From the NCBI GenBank assembly GCA_977006965.1, contig OZ345378.1:620001-684000 (forward strand): a stretch of DNA of 64,000 bases. The letters are read 5' to 3'. The notes under the pieces were generated by a model that did not search any database, was not told the DNA's origin, and saw nothing but the letters and a program-made list of their open reading frames with translations. The DNA comes from Phymatolithon calcareum. Its lineage: Eukaryota; Rhodophyta; Florideophyceae; Hapalidiales. Of this stretch, positions 21,532 to 32,289 are shown piece by piece. Position 1 is the stretch's first letter. Every line of letters starts with the position of its first letter. A program made the position numbers and the translations under genes.

Positions 21532-23160
21532 CTCTACTGTACTGTACAGTATGGTATGGCGATGGGGTGATTGAGCAGAAAATACTGTACAGTACTGTAC
21601 AAATTAACTTCAGATTATTAGAGTGGTCACAGGTGTGCGAAGATCGGATTGCAAATTCAGCTCGAGCTCGATACAGTAGCAAGGTGTGGAAAGGCAGATA
21701 CACTACATGTACAGTAGTGTGGACTGTAAACATAGGAAAACACGCTGAAATCGGGCCTTGTCCTTGGACATACTGTATGATAAGAGTTGGTGCGCACAGC
21801 GCACATGCCTTTTCTAATACCATTGTTATCATATGATAGGTGATCCGATGGTCAGGTGGACCTGCGCAATAGAGAAGACGCAAAGCATAATTTGCAATTC
21901 AAAAAATGTTCGATTTAATTGGAGCACGTCTCAAAACAGTGCGGTATCAAAGAAGAATTAATTTGACAGAATAATTCCTTCTTAACGACTTTCTGTGCTT
22001 TCCAGGTCCTCAGGAACGGCAACATGCCCCAACTTTCAAAATTTTGCCCCGTTCTGGTACATGGTATAAATAGACATCGATTGAATGCCATCAAACGACA
22101 CATTTTTATGAAACACTTTGCAACCGTCGGAAATATAAAAATAAATCATGAAGCAGCATATTTTGGATTTAATTTTTTGCCAAATGTCGCCACTGTATGA
22201 TACGGTACAATTCCATGTTGCGAAATGCTCCGTCGGGTTTCAAAAAATTTGTATTCACGACGGTGTCGTCCCGTACTGCTCCGCCTCATCACTGCTTTAC
22301 GTACAGTTTTTTTGAGGCTACAGAACTTGTTCTGCGAAATAGGTTGGGTCGTCTGTGTGCACCGAAATAATGCATAATTTATTCAAAACCTACCGCATCT
22401 ACAGTACAGTACACGAGCTTTGAGATGTGAACAGTTCTATGTGTTTTCTCGCCCATTTTGTCCAAAAGTGTTACACGAGAATCTCCAATCGAAAAGTTAC
22501 CGCAAACGTCAGCGTGTGCGTTGATACAGTACAGTACAGTACTGCACTTTGCAAATGAAAAATCTTAAACTTAGCTTCCGACAGAAACTTCATATCATTT
22601 CCGTCCATACAAACGCACGGACAACAGGACGCTATAAAAACAGAATGTTCCCCCCAAGGAAGTAAATGTACTGTACTGTAGCTCACTCGAGGGGCTGCAC
22701 GCAAATGAACGACGGAAGATGTTTTGCATAGAGTCGGATGATCCTTCGATGCTGTTAGTTAATTATATCCACGAAACAGCCGGGAAGGAGGATCACATGG
22801 TATCGCCGAATAATATTTGGACCATAGCGAATAAACAGAAATATTTTATATCCTCTGCAGTGGGCCTAGGAATGCGTTACTGTAGTGGACCAAGCTTTTA
22901 TAAAAAGCTCGTTCCGAAGAGCGCGGGTGAGGGCATGTCCGGAGCCCGGTCGCGAAGATCCGGGGGAGAAAAAAGAGCAGTAAGTGCTCAAGATTAGCCG
23001 CGGCTTTCTATTAAGATACTCATGTGCCTAGCCCGGATGCCAATTTGTATGCTCGAAGACTAGCGGTAAACTGTACTTCCACATTTCCGTCCAAAGCGCC
23101 CTGTTCCGAATCGCTCTTGCTGAACCGAGGAGATAATTCGAATACAGTACTGTATGTACG
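21532..23160. repeat. Cluster of TACTGTA/TACAGTA words
   Basis: The self-complementary words GTACTGTAC, TACAGTAC and TGTACAGTA recur about ten times, for example 21532-21552, 21583-21600, 21707-21718, 22400-22412, 22524-22544, 22666-22681 and 23141-23156. Scattered single copies occur elsewhere (48393-48406, 49110, 58508, 61193). Function unknown. Confidence 0.55.
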
Positions 23161-23900
23161 AGGTGGCAATCGACGTTTCTCGATGTTCCGTACGTATCTA
23201 TAAATTTAGAACTATTGTTAGCCTGTGCAGAAAATAGCGGATTTGATATTTTTTTCAAATTTTGTACAATATTTCAAATCCCATCTTACCCCGCCCGTTA
23301 CGTACATCCTGCGTTTTAATGCTGTGACATTCTGTGCACAGACGAGCACTGAGGTACCTTGCAACTATGACCAACTGACTTCCTTCTGACCCGTGTTCAA
23401 TGCTTGTCTGTCAAGCCTTAGGAGAAGTACAACCTCTGGTGCTCCAATGCATTTCCCAACAAGCAGCGGAGACCATGCTTGTAGGTGGGCTCGTGCTGCA
23501 ATTCAGACTAAGAAAGGTGGTTTCCTCCAGTAGAACCAAACAGGCATAAGGGCACAGGTGGAAGAAAATGATTCTCTGCAACGATGACCTGAAGGTCGAG
23601 AAGCTGGATGTGTATGAAAAATCGATAATGTTTAACGCCGTTAATTAAGCCCGTTTGACAAGCGTACACAGGCCTGCCCAAAATGTCCCTAAACTGGCAC
23701 ATGATGCACCGGTGCAGTACAGAATAGGGATACCCCCAGTCGATCGCTGCGCCTTGTGGCCCACCAGGTACGTTTGTAAACTCTCCCAATAAGCTTCGGC
23801 GCATATACGACATGGGCTATGCCCCGCCCCGCACGGATCTCCACGCGGCCAGGGTCGAACGAATATGCGTGGCACTGAATGCGAAATTGGTAGGCCCCTC

Positions 23901-24020
23901 TATTCTTTCTTTATTGCGGAAAGATCGCTCACACGGAAGGTGAGCGCCTAAAGCTGTTCTGCAACAGCTTCTCATTGTTCAGAAATTTGAGCATGGCTAA
24001 GGCTGTCCTAAATCCTCTCC
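23901..24020 (-). mobile_element. 3' end of the same LINE family as 15255-16512
   Basis: The minus strand carries KFLNNEKLLQNSFRR, then RSPSV and stop, then a short UTR and CGCAATAAAGAAAGAA. Peptide, spacing and tail match the end of the LINE at 15255. Upstream the frame is broken after a KQGEDLG-like segment. Only the last 120 bp or so are clear, so it is heavily 5' truncated. Confidence 0.6.
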
Positions 24021-25517
24021 TTGTTTCACGCATTTATCAAATTCAATAAATTCACCTCATTCATTTTTGAAATTAGACTTCTAATTCTGGGATTATTCTA
24101 ATCGTGACGCCTTTGTCGGAATAGAGCTCCTCGACCCAGACAGTATTGCGCTCTCATGGCTCCATAGAAGTGTCACCCTAAGCGGCCGCAGATGTGTAGG
24201 TGAAAACAAAAATGGTTCTCTCTCCTGTTCGAACTGTCTAAAGTTATGTGGTAGATACGCATTTGCTCCGATAATTTTGCGTACAGGGAAACGAAGGTCT
24301 GGAGGCGCCGTTCTGGAATAGAAATTTGCACGTTTGACAAATTAGAATATTGACGAGATGATTCAGAATGCAATGGACGCCTCCAACAAGTACTGGGACG
24401 CTAAAGCGGCCGAACACCGGGATTCCATATGGCGTGAATAGACATGCGGTCAGCGAAAGTTTTATCTCCTGCAAGCAAGGGACTGTTCCGCACTGCCAAT
24501 GAAGCATTATGCTCCCAGGTCCAAAATTTCCCCCGCATCGCCGAACTTGGAAACTTAGGACGACCTACACCATTGCTAGCAGTTCAGGCGGCATACAACA
24601 ATACCTGGCCAACCGATGGTTGGCTTGTCACTTCAGATTGGCTGTAACTCTGTATGCACACCCGTCAAACTATTCTGAACGGGCCAGAGAGCACTCTGCG
24701 TGGATAGAGCATTTGCGAGGGCGACTGACAGAATGTGGACCGGCTTGGATTAAGGCGCATATTACTGACGAGCAACGGGTTGGCGTACTGTGTCCATGGA
24801 ATAAACAATACAAGTGGCGTGCGAGCCCAGGTTGGAAGTGAAGTCGTGAGCTCTCTTACGGAGAAGAGTATCATAGGCGTTATTGTAGAGAGACAGAGCA
24901 GAGCTGGTAATCCGTACCGGCCCTTTGCCCTTACTGTGAGTGAGGAGTTGACGATCATGTTGGTAAATGTGCTAGATGGGTTCGGAAGGCTGAGCTGAGC
25001 ACCGTCGAAATCCGAAGTATTGTACAGGGTCTTTGAGTCCGTTGGTGGCGGATGCGAGAGATGCAGCGAATATGACCAACGAGTCCTCATTGCATAATGC
25101 TGAAAAAATATTATCTTGAGTTCCCTCTGGTCGATCCTTACAAATATCCGCTTTTATTTTTCGCACTGTCGCGGTACATCGCCAGCGTAGGAGCGCACAA
25201 ACCCTCTTACTTGCTTTGTCTTCCGTGCAGTGCAGGGCATCTCTGTGGCAATAAATCGCCGTCCTAGTGCACCTGAGACCAAAGGGAATGTAGGTCCAAC
25301 CTCTCGTGCTCGCGTGTTCTCATCTACGGAGATTGCCGCGATGTGTTACTCTTGTTGGCTATTTGGAAGCACGTCTCTTCTCCGCCTGCCACTAAGAAAC
25401 TTAACCCTCCGCATGGTTAGGGTGGAACAAAGGTGGAATGGGGTGTGTAAACTAGCACAGCAATAAGGGATTAGTTCATTGTGAAGCTCAGGTTACGTGT
25501 GCCACTCGTCTTTTGAT

Positions 25518-25603
25518 ACACAAAGGTAGGTAGCATCAGAGAAAGCCTTGCCCATATCTTCGGAAATCTGTAGGGCTTTTAAATAAACTTGAAAGGAAAA
25601 AAA
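25518..25603 (+). mobile_element. 86-bp retro-insertion with poly(A) and 14-bp target duplication
   Basis: ACTCGTCTTTTGAT at 25504-25517 is repeated exactly at 25604-25617. Between them lie 86 bp ending CTTTTAAATAAACTTGAAAG and an A8 run that extends into the duplication. A poly(A) tail plus a long duplication is the mark of target-primed reverse transcription. The 3' 75 bp match the end of the insertion at 34480-35031 closely. Confidence 0.88.
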
Positions 25604-25617
25604 ACTCGTCTTTTGAT

Positions 25618-27269
25618 GATTCCATCGGAGCACTGTGGCCATATCTGCATTTGCACTGCATTAAAATGCACTGTAATCAGCACGGGTTCCTTCCCATATC
25701 GCGTACAAAATGAATTATGATACTGGAGTGCCGAGACGTCAAAAATAAAAATGAGAGATGGGGACAATTTCGCCCAGCGAGGTGTCCCGAACTGCTCAAG
25801 AAGCTCTAAAGACGACTGACTTGAGCAGCAAAAATGAAGCCAAGGAATCCTTCTGTAGCTAAAGGGTTGTAAAAAACTTGCCAAAAAAAGCTCCCAACAC
25901 CTCAATTTGAGTAGCAGGGCTCCAGATGTGGTATAATGTACTGGAATGTGACTGTTTACCGTAGATTGCGATTTCGATTATTTTTAAAAGTTCTCTCTAT
26001 GCAGACAATCATATCTTTCATATGAAGGAAGTAGATGGCAGTGTCTATGGCCCGCAGCCTCGACGTAAATCGAGGGAGTACACTGGATTGCAATAGATTT
26101 TCCATCTTTCGACTTTTGTCTGCAGCGAGTGGACAATAAAAGCTTCGTACACAAAAACCTCTAATCAATCCAAATCGAAGAAAAATTCAGTCAATGCCCA
26201 GAGTCAGAATAAGTTCCTCTTGATAGATGCAAAAGCTTGCTGGGAATGTGGCTCAAGGGTGAGAGTGCCAAGGTTCCTTGAATGCCTATTCCTTAGCCTG
26301 TCCCGAAGGTTATTCCGACAACAAACTTTTTCCAGGAATTCTAGCTTGCTAATTTATTTCATTGGACTCCAACATAATTGCTGGCGAGCCATGTCGGGGT
26401 CGACAACGACTTGATCAAAAGTGGGCGACAGAAAGCTAGATCGGAGTGGATTGATTTCCTCTGAGACCCCAAGCCTCTCCGAGTAGATTCCAAAATTTCA
26501 GTCTATATTAAGAAATGACCCTCCTCTATTCGACGTCAAAGTATACTTTACGGTAGGCCGCGTGTTTCAGTATAATCCGCAAGAGAACCGACGGACTGAA
26601 GAACGAGCACTCGAAAAATGGCATGTCAGCCATGAGAGTCAAGGAGCGATTTTCCGAGCAGATAGAAAAGAGGCAATCACCTGTGGGACAGTGGTAAAAC
26701 TACCTCCACGAACATGTGTGAATATTTCGGTAAGAAAGAAAATAGGCAACAGCTCTTTAAGTTGAGTCCTCCCTCTCAGAAGATATGCTGCGTTGCAGCA
26801 TTAACTTGAGCTTTCCGTCGTTTAAATGCCCGAGAGGATTCAACAAGAATACTTCTCTGAGAAAGGCGAACAACCATCATTCTTCAGACAACCGGTTGTA
26901 TTTCGAAGGACTGCTGCCGTTTCTTTATTGGCGATGAATGTACGTCTGTGAGCCAGTCATTAAGTGCACTGAGACAATTCTAATTGACCGTTGGGTATCG
27001 ATACTATCAATATCTATACGCGAATGTTGGAAGAGGGCGTCCTTGGCAAAGTTCCCGTAAGAGCCGTACTCGTCAACGAATACCCGGCGCTGAACGCCTC
27101 ACGCATCATCAGCTATGGGAAGATGCGGACTAGACACATTGCCATGATTGAACAAGAAGTCTATGAGCAGGCTGAGTGCCAGCGGCAATGTGCACAGAGG
27201 TAGAGCAAAGTACATGAAGCGCAGAACGTATTTACATTGAAGCGAATATGTGTTCCATTGCGCAAGTGT
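25618..27269. other. No gene recognised
   Basis: Low-information intergenic DNA. Short ORFs (25579-25905 minus, 26562-26765 plus, 26991-27203 plus) have no recognisable family. Confidence 0.4.
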
Positions 27270-27541
27270 GTTCTAACCAAAGCATTGGAAAAAATAACTG
27301 CTATTGTAATTATTTAAATTATTGTTCTAATAATTTATTCCTGAGTCGTGCATATTTATTGTATTTATTGAGATCGTCTTGGTTGCGACAATTATTGTAT
27401 TTATTTGGAAGCATTATTCACTAGAGAACGCCCGACTGAGTCTGCGTATTCTTGAAGAGTAATGTGACATGTTGGTCATCGATAGCGCATGACGTGTCGG
27501 TTGCGGACTCCTCATTTTTTCGATCCGATTATTGAAGAGTC

Positions 27542-27868
27542 CAAAGCATTGGAAAAAATAATTGCTATTGTAATTATTTAAATTATTGTTCCAATAATTT
27601 ATTCCTGAGTCTCGCATATTTATTGTATTTATTGAGATCGTCGTGGTTGCGAAAATTATTGTATCGGACTCCTCATTTTTTCGATCCGGTTATTCTATCG
27701 CGACAGAAAGTAGCAAGAAGGATCCAATAATTCGGGGAATAACCAGTTATTTATACCTCGCTGAACTTGAATACAATAATTTATTGCTTCTGCGTTCAAC
27801 AATAAATTATTTATTCTCGACACTTTTCGAGAAAAGAATAAAAATAAATAAATAATTCCAATGCTTTG
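27542..27868. mobile_element. 327-bp hAT MITE nested in the composite hAT element
   Basis: Same TIRs and length as 13912-14238 but opposite orientation. GAAGAGTC is duplicated at 27534-27541 and 27869-27876. By eye it differs from the other copy at one base. It inserted into a related, older hAT copy. Confidence 0.93.
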
Positions 27869-27960
27869 GAAGAGTCCCCCAGGATTGTGAAAATCGTGGC
27901 GGTCAACACAGTACAACGAGAACTGTGGACCAGGCGAGCACCGTTTGGTAGCAGCCAAGA

Positions 27961-28350
27961 TGCCGCGAGTTGTCGATAAGCGTGTTTGCGATGAGTTTTT
28001 CACGCAGTCTGATCCCAACTCCGCCGTGTGGACTTGCAAGTGTGGAACGCGACGGAAAGATTCTGGACGGGGTTACACGAATTTTGTGAGTCACGTGCTA
28101 CCGAGAAATTGAAGAAGGTTGTCTGTGCTGTGAGTTTGACTGTTGATGACAGTTCACTATCGCTAGCCGAGCGCGCATTGAAGCGTCGCAAAAGCGTTAT
28201 TTCCTCTGATTCTGAGTACATGGACTTGCGATTCATTGTACCAACGTCGAACATGTGCGAGAGGCTCTTTTTCCTTTTTTGGTGTTTCACGACATGCCAT
28301 TCTCTCTTGCCCAGCTTGTCGCCGCATTTAGCAGCACTGCATGCCATCCG
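27961..28350 (+). pseudogene. Internally deleted hAT transposase (BED finger plus C-terminal domain)
   Basis: From the ATG at 27961 the frame reads MPRVVDKRVCDEFFTQSD, then WTCKCGTRRKDSGRGYTNF and VSHV, a BED-type zinc finger (C-x-C ... H). After a frameshift near 28110, a second frame gives SLSLAERALKRRK, then YMDLRFIVPTSNMCERLF, the start of the hAT dimerisation domain. The entire catalytic core between them is missing. The product could not transpose DNA. It documents that the AT-rich MITEs derive from a hAT transposon with this protein. Confidence 0.75.
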
Positions 28351-28360
28351 AGTTTTTAGC

Positions 28361-28876
28361 TTATACCTGTACGACGTCTGCGAACAGTCTTGCCGAGTAG
28401 GTTGATAAGCGCGGAGACACTCCGGCGACTTTCAAGGCAAAGGTGTCCATGAATTTGTTGTAAAAACATGGACTCAAGGGAGAGCCCTGGGGGACTCCAC
28501 GATCGATCAGGAGCCACTGCTTTTCCTCGTCTCCGGCTGTGGTGATCCACGACGGCTTCAGTAGGTACTTGACCATATCTGTGATATCTTTGGATAGGCA
28601 TGACTCGACTCTGCGTTGGATGATATCTCGTAGGACGCGGTCATATGCGGAGGACAAGTCGAGGACCGCGACAAATCGGTGGCCTCGCCTCATAGTACTC
28701 GTCGCTCTTAGGTTCGCGAGTTCCGTTCCTTTGTTCTTCTGGAAGCCCAGCTGGAATTGGTGGAATTTGTAGTGTTGGCGTATCGCAGAGTCCATCGCGG
28801 AGTCAATAATCTTTCGCACTTGGCTGAGAAGCAATATTGGGCGGTAGTTCCCTGGGAAGTGGGCTGGTCCTTTCTT
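28361..28876 (-). pseudogene. Non-LTR reverse transcriptase fragment
   Basis: The 172-codon minus-strand frame has NYRPILLLSQVRKIID, QLGFQKNKGTELANL, FVAVLDLSSAYDRV (motif A, catalytic Asp), GVPQGSPLSPCFYN (motif B) and LFADVVQV, where the motif C Y/F-A-D-D has become F-A-D-V. That loss of the second Asp makes it inactive. Both ends of the LINE are missing. It lies antisense to the hAT transposase remnant and inside the hAT termini, so it was captured by, or inserted into, the hAT element. Confidence 0.85.
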
Positions 28877-28897
28877 GTCCAATGCTTTGGTTCTAAC

Positions 28898-29823
28898 CGA
28901 CCCAGAGCGGTATGCTGTGAAAAGTTTCCCCGTTCAGGGAGCTGACACTCTTGTAGAATGGAGAAGGGCGAGTTTTCATATTTGTGCTAGCAACTTTTCT
29001 GCAGACAGTTGTCTTCTATCGTACGATGGGGACTCAATGCGCGGAGCAAAGTGGTCGACACGTCCCGGCAGTAAAGTTATCATTATCTACATTATCTCGA
29101 TCTCCGCTAGGTGCCAGAACTTCAGAACTTTAGTGAACGCAATAAAGCTGTGTCGGTAATGTGTGGTCGGCGGGTGGAGCCCTCTAGGATATCGCATCCT
29201 ATAATGCTGCCGGGCCTGACCCAGTGCATCTGAGGAGCTCCATCCAGAGTTCGACCTGGTCAAACCCTGGACTTCCGCTTCCCTGAACTAATCTACAAGA
29301 ACGCAAAGGGGATGGGAGGGTGGGAAAAACAAAAGAAACGATTTCTCGATGCGGTCGAGCGGACGGATGCGGATGTTGCACGGATGCACTTTCGTTTCTC
29401 GCCGTGGAGATGCGTGAGCTCACGGTTTTGCAGGTGCTATGATCCTGAGCTAGGTGTCTTCCGATACATTTGATTTCGGTTCAGTGCTGGTCGCCGCTGG
29501 ACCGGCTCTTGTGGCGGTTTCTGCGGGCTTCGAGTTGGGTATGACAATATCCAGGACACTCGTTGAAACGGATGGTCGTGCGGCCGAACGGTGCTGCGGT
29601 CAAACCGTATTTTACACGTGGTTCATTGTGTGCCTTTGCTCTTCGAGGCTTGGGACATTCGTCTTCGTCCCTGCTTCGATTGTTTGATAAACGTTCTTCT
29701 GCGTTCCTTGAAATTGTAGTACTCTAGGGTGGGTAACTATACTTTTCAGCGATGAGGAGACGAGTCCATGTTACTAATGAAGTAGCACAATTGAGAAACT
29801 TAATAATAGCTGCTGTACTTCTG
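28898..29823. other. No gene recognised
   Basis: A GC-richer stretch at 29199-29690 holds opposing short ORFs (minus 29199-29423, plus 29454-29687). Neither shows a known domain, though the composition differs from its surroundings. Confidence 0.35.
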
Positions 29824-29836
29824 AAGCAAGCCTCAG

Positions 29837-30045
29837 AGGAAGGACCATACTGCGGAAAAGGCATTAGACTCCCTACTGTACTACTCTACAGCATTACAAT
29901 AATTAATAATATGGAAAACGACGAGTCCCTGTATTAAGGACCAGGCGATACACTACAATGAACAAGTTCCGAAAAGCTGCACCCATACAGTCCTGGGAGT
30001 GTTCCTGAGGGCTTTTAAATAAACAAGTAAAAGTTGCTCCAAAAA
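29837..30045 (+). mobile_element. Probable 209-bp retro-insertion sharing the AAATAAA tail
   Basis: It ends GAGGGCTTTTAAATAAACAA, then about 20 bases and an A7 run. AAGCAAG(C/T)CTCAG is found at both 29824-29836 and 30046-30058 with one mismatch. The last 20 bp match the common tail seen at 25518 and 34480. The body is unlike the others. Confidence is limited because the duplication is short and imperfect. Confidence 0.5.
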
Positions 30046-31050
30046 AAGCAAGTCTCAGCTCTGCATTGTAGCTGCCTGCAGAAATGCTCCGTTGGCGGTT
30101 TGAGTGCCTGGTAAAGTGTACTGGAACTGAGGATGCTGAATTCGAAAGTACAGTGATTCGATAGTTGGAGGTATATTCCTGCATTGCAAATAGTTTACGC
30201 AAGGAACAAATATATTTGTGGACCCGAGCAGCCTACTGCCTAGATCTGCATGCATCTACTGTATGTGCCAGCTTCCCATAGCTCCCCGCAACTGGAACTG
30301 ATTATAGCCTGTCAGAATACGGTTGCAGTCTTTTAGGGTTCTGACTCGCTTGAAAGTGATAAACTTCTCCGCGAAAAAATCGACAATTGTTGTCCGGAAT
30401 GTCAAATGTGAATCCTGTCTCATTGGGACAAGCATTATTAGCGACTATCAGCTAAAAAGTAATAATGCAGGTCCTGGTCTGTCTCGCTTGGACATGCGTG
30501 GTACAGTTCTTCCTTGGCTGTGCCCAAACAATTTTCCCGCTGACTGGTTGTCCGCGAAGAAATACTCCATTAAAAACCAGGATGGTTACCCACCAGGGGG
30601 TACATGGGGTCCCTAGGAGGAGCATACTTTACGGAGCAATGACGAGGCATGCACTATGAGCTCTTTAGACGCCTACTGACCTGAGCCGCGTCCACGTCGA
30701 GATGTTGTCCACCAGGAACGAGACTAAGTTAATATAATATTGGCGTTTTGGGATGCATGGGGAGTCGGGAATGTCATCCACTGTGACGACGACAAGCGGC
30801 ACTTATCCCCAGATAAAAAAGGGTCCACCACATGTCGCGGCGAACAGCAGGCCTATTGCATCATGCAAATATTCGACTCTGCTCTTTATTCATACATAAG
30901 GGATGACAACCGTCTCAGCAAGCCACAACTGGCTTTCAGGAGAAACAAAAGGGCATCCTTGGCCATACTTCGAGCGCAGTGAACAATTTGTTTTTCTGGG
31001 TAAAAAATACCTAAAATGCTAAATATGAATTGCGATCCTAAAGTTGCAGT

Positions 31051-31352
31051 TTTTTATTTTTTATTTTTAAAAGCCCAACAGTCATACGAATATACGAGCA
31101 AGGCTTCCTCAGGTGCTACCCTCACTAGGGCGGCTCTACTCTTATGTCTGGTATTCTATCTAAGCCTCTAGCATGTACTCGATTGTTTTTGATATCTCTT
31201 CCTATCAGTTTTCGAAGCGTCGCTTCTTCTTTCAGTGCAGGTCTTCTTCATTCTGCATACTCTCGATGATGCTTTTGCTAAAGAGCAAAAGGTCATCTAG
31301 TGCCTTCTCGGTTGCCGCTCTGTCTTCTTCCTTGAGTTCATAGACTGACAAG
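31051..31352 (-). mobile_element. 302-bp retro-insertion with A-rich tail and 14-bp duplication
   Basis: CCTAAAGTTGCAGT (31037-31050) and CCTGAAGTTGCAGT (31353-31366) flank it, one mismatch apart. On the minus strand it ends GGGCTTTTAAAAATAAAAAA and more A. The 3' region (CTGAGGAAGCCTTGC ... GGGCTTTT) matches the tail of the 25518 and 34480 insertions, while the 5' body is distinct. The body contains a short open frame (KALDDLLLFSKSIIESM). Confidence 0.75.
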
Positions 31353-31484
31353 CCTGAAGTTGCAGTGCTCGGCATATGGAGTCACTGAAGCGCAAACTGC
31401 CGTGTGCTGCGGAGGTTTGATCGAAAACGTGCCTTTGTTAAAGTAATGGATAATGGACCAAACATGATAATAGTTGGTTCAAAT

Positions 31485-31532
31485 AATGCGCTGATGTGAA
31501 CCTTTTTTAAAAAAAGTTCACATCAGCGCATT
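31485..31532. repeat. 48-bp palindrome, one mismatch, no loop
   Basis: AATGCGCTGATGTGAAC at 31485 pairs with its exact inverse at 31516-31532 across a T6/A7 centre, with a single mismatched pair. It directly precedes the FADD motif of the LINE remnant, within what would be coding sequence. Confidence 0.9.
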
Positions 31533-32289
31533 TTTTGCAGATGATCTTCTTCGCCGGGCAAAAAGGTAAACCGAATACAGAAACTATTGAAATAGCCACG
31601 AATGGACTGACGGAGATCCTTGAGATGTTTCACAGAACCAAGAAAAACTGAGCATCGAAGAGATCAGATACGCGTGCTGTGCTGCCTTGCCAGTCCAGAG
31701 CTGGGAAGAATATACCAGGGTTAGTAAAAGGAAGAAACCTTTTGAACAGGATGAAGATTACGGTAAAGGAGAAGATGACCTGAAGAAGGATCGAAGGATG
31801 GTGGGCATTCAAAGAAAAATAGCTCCTACAGGAAGTGCGATGAGAACAGAAGAATGGATTGTATTTGACAAGTGGTGGAGAAGAAGGCACTTAATGTCTG
31901 GGAGGTTGATGAAGAACGACGGACGGTTAAATGCATATAGTTAAGCCAAAGAAGCTTCCAGGAATACGACATAAAAGGGATAGAAGTCCGTGCCTGAGAT
32001 GCCATAGAGTGATTTTCAGCAGAGCTCTACTGTAGCTTTCGGTGCTCCACTTCACACGAATCGTGGGCCAAATGGTTTTCAAAATCACTCGACTTAAAAA
32101 TGTTGACTTACGAAAGAGTGCGCTGGGAGAACCTCTGCTCACTAAACGGTTCAGGAGGGCTGATGATTCATTACTCCTGCAATTGGACATTTAGTCGGGT
32201 CAACTATGGTTCTTTGGTCTACAAAGTTGGGGGAAACGTTGCGCCAGTGCGCGTGCAAGCGGCTTCTCTTTCACCGGCTGAGGCTCACC

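Larger units (their letters stand above)
21370..25503. other. Gene-poor region
   Basis: About 4.1 kb, partly AT-rich, with many short ORFs and no recognised domain. It contains the TACAGTA-rich cluster (21532-23160) and one LINE 3' end (23901-24020). Around 24500-25170 plus-strand frames shift often and could be an old retroelement, but no motif could be fixed. Confidence 0.45.
27278..28889 (+). mobile_element. Composite hAT element (1,612 bp) with 8-bp target duplication GTTCTAAC
   Basis: Termini CAAAGCATTGG (27278) and CCAATGCTTTG (28889) are flanked by GTTCTAAC at 27270-27277 and 28890-28897. The left 130 bp match the 327-bp hAT MITE. The interior holds a second complete MITE with its own duplication, a deleted hAT transposase gene (BED finger joined to the C-terminal domain), and an antisense LINE reverse-transcriptase fragment that runs to within a dozen bases of the right terminus. 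It is non-autonomous but may have moved as a unit, since the outer duplication is exact. Confidence 0.85.
30780..31950 (+). pseudogene. Non-LTR reverse transcriptase remnant
   Basis: At 30800-30982 the frame carries a KKGSTT segment and RLSKPQLAFRRNKRASLAI, the N-terminal RT region (Q-x-A/G-F-R). At 31529-31650 another frame reads AFFADDLLRRAK, the motif C active site with both Asp intact, followed by a plausible thumb. Motifs A and B are lost. A 302-bp retro-insertion (31051-31352) and a 48-bp palindrome interrupt it. It belongs to a different copy from the RT at 28361. Confidence 0.6.
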
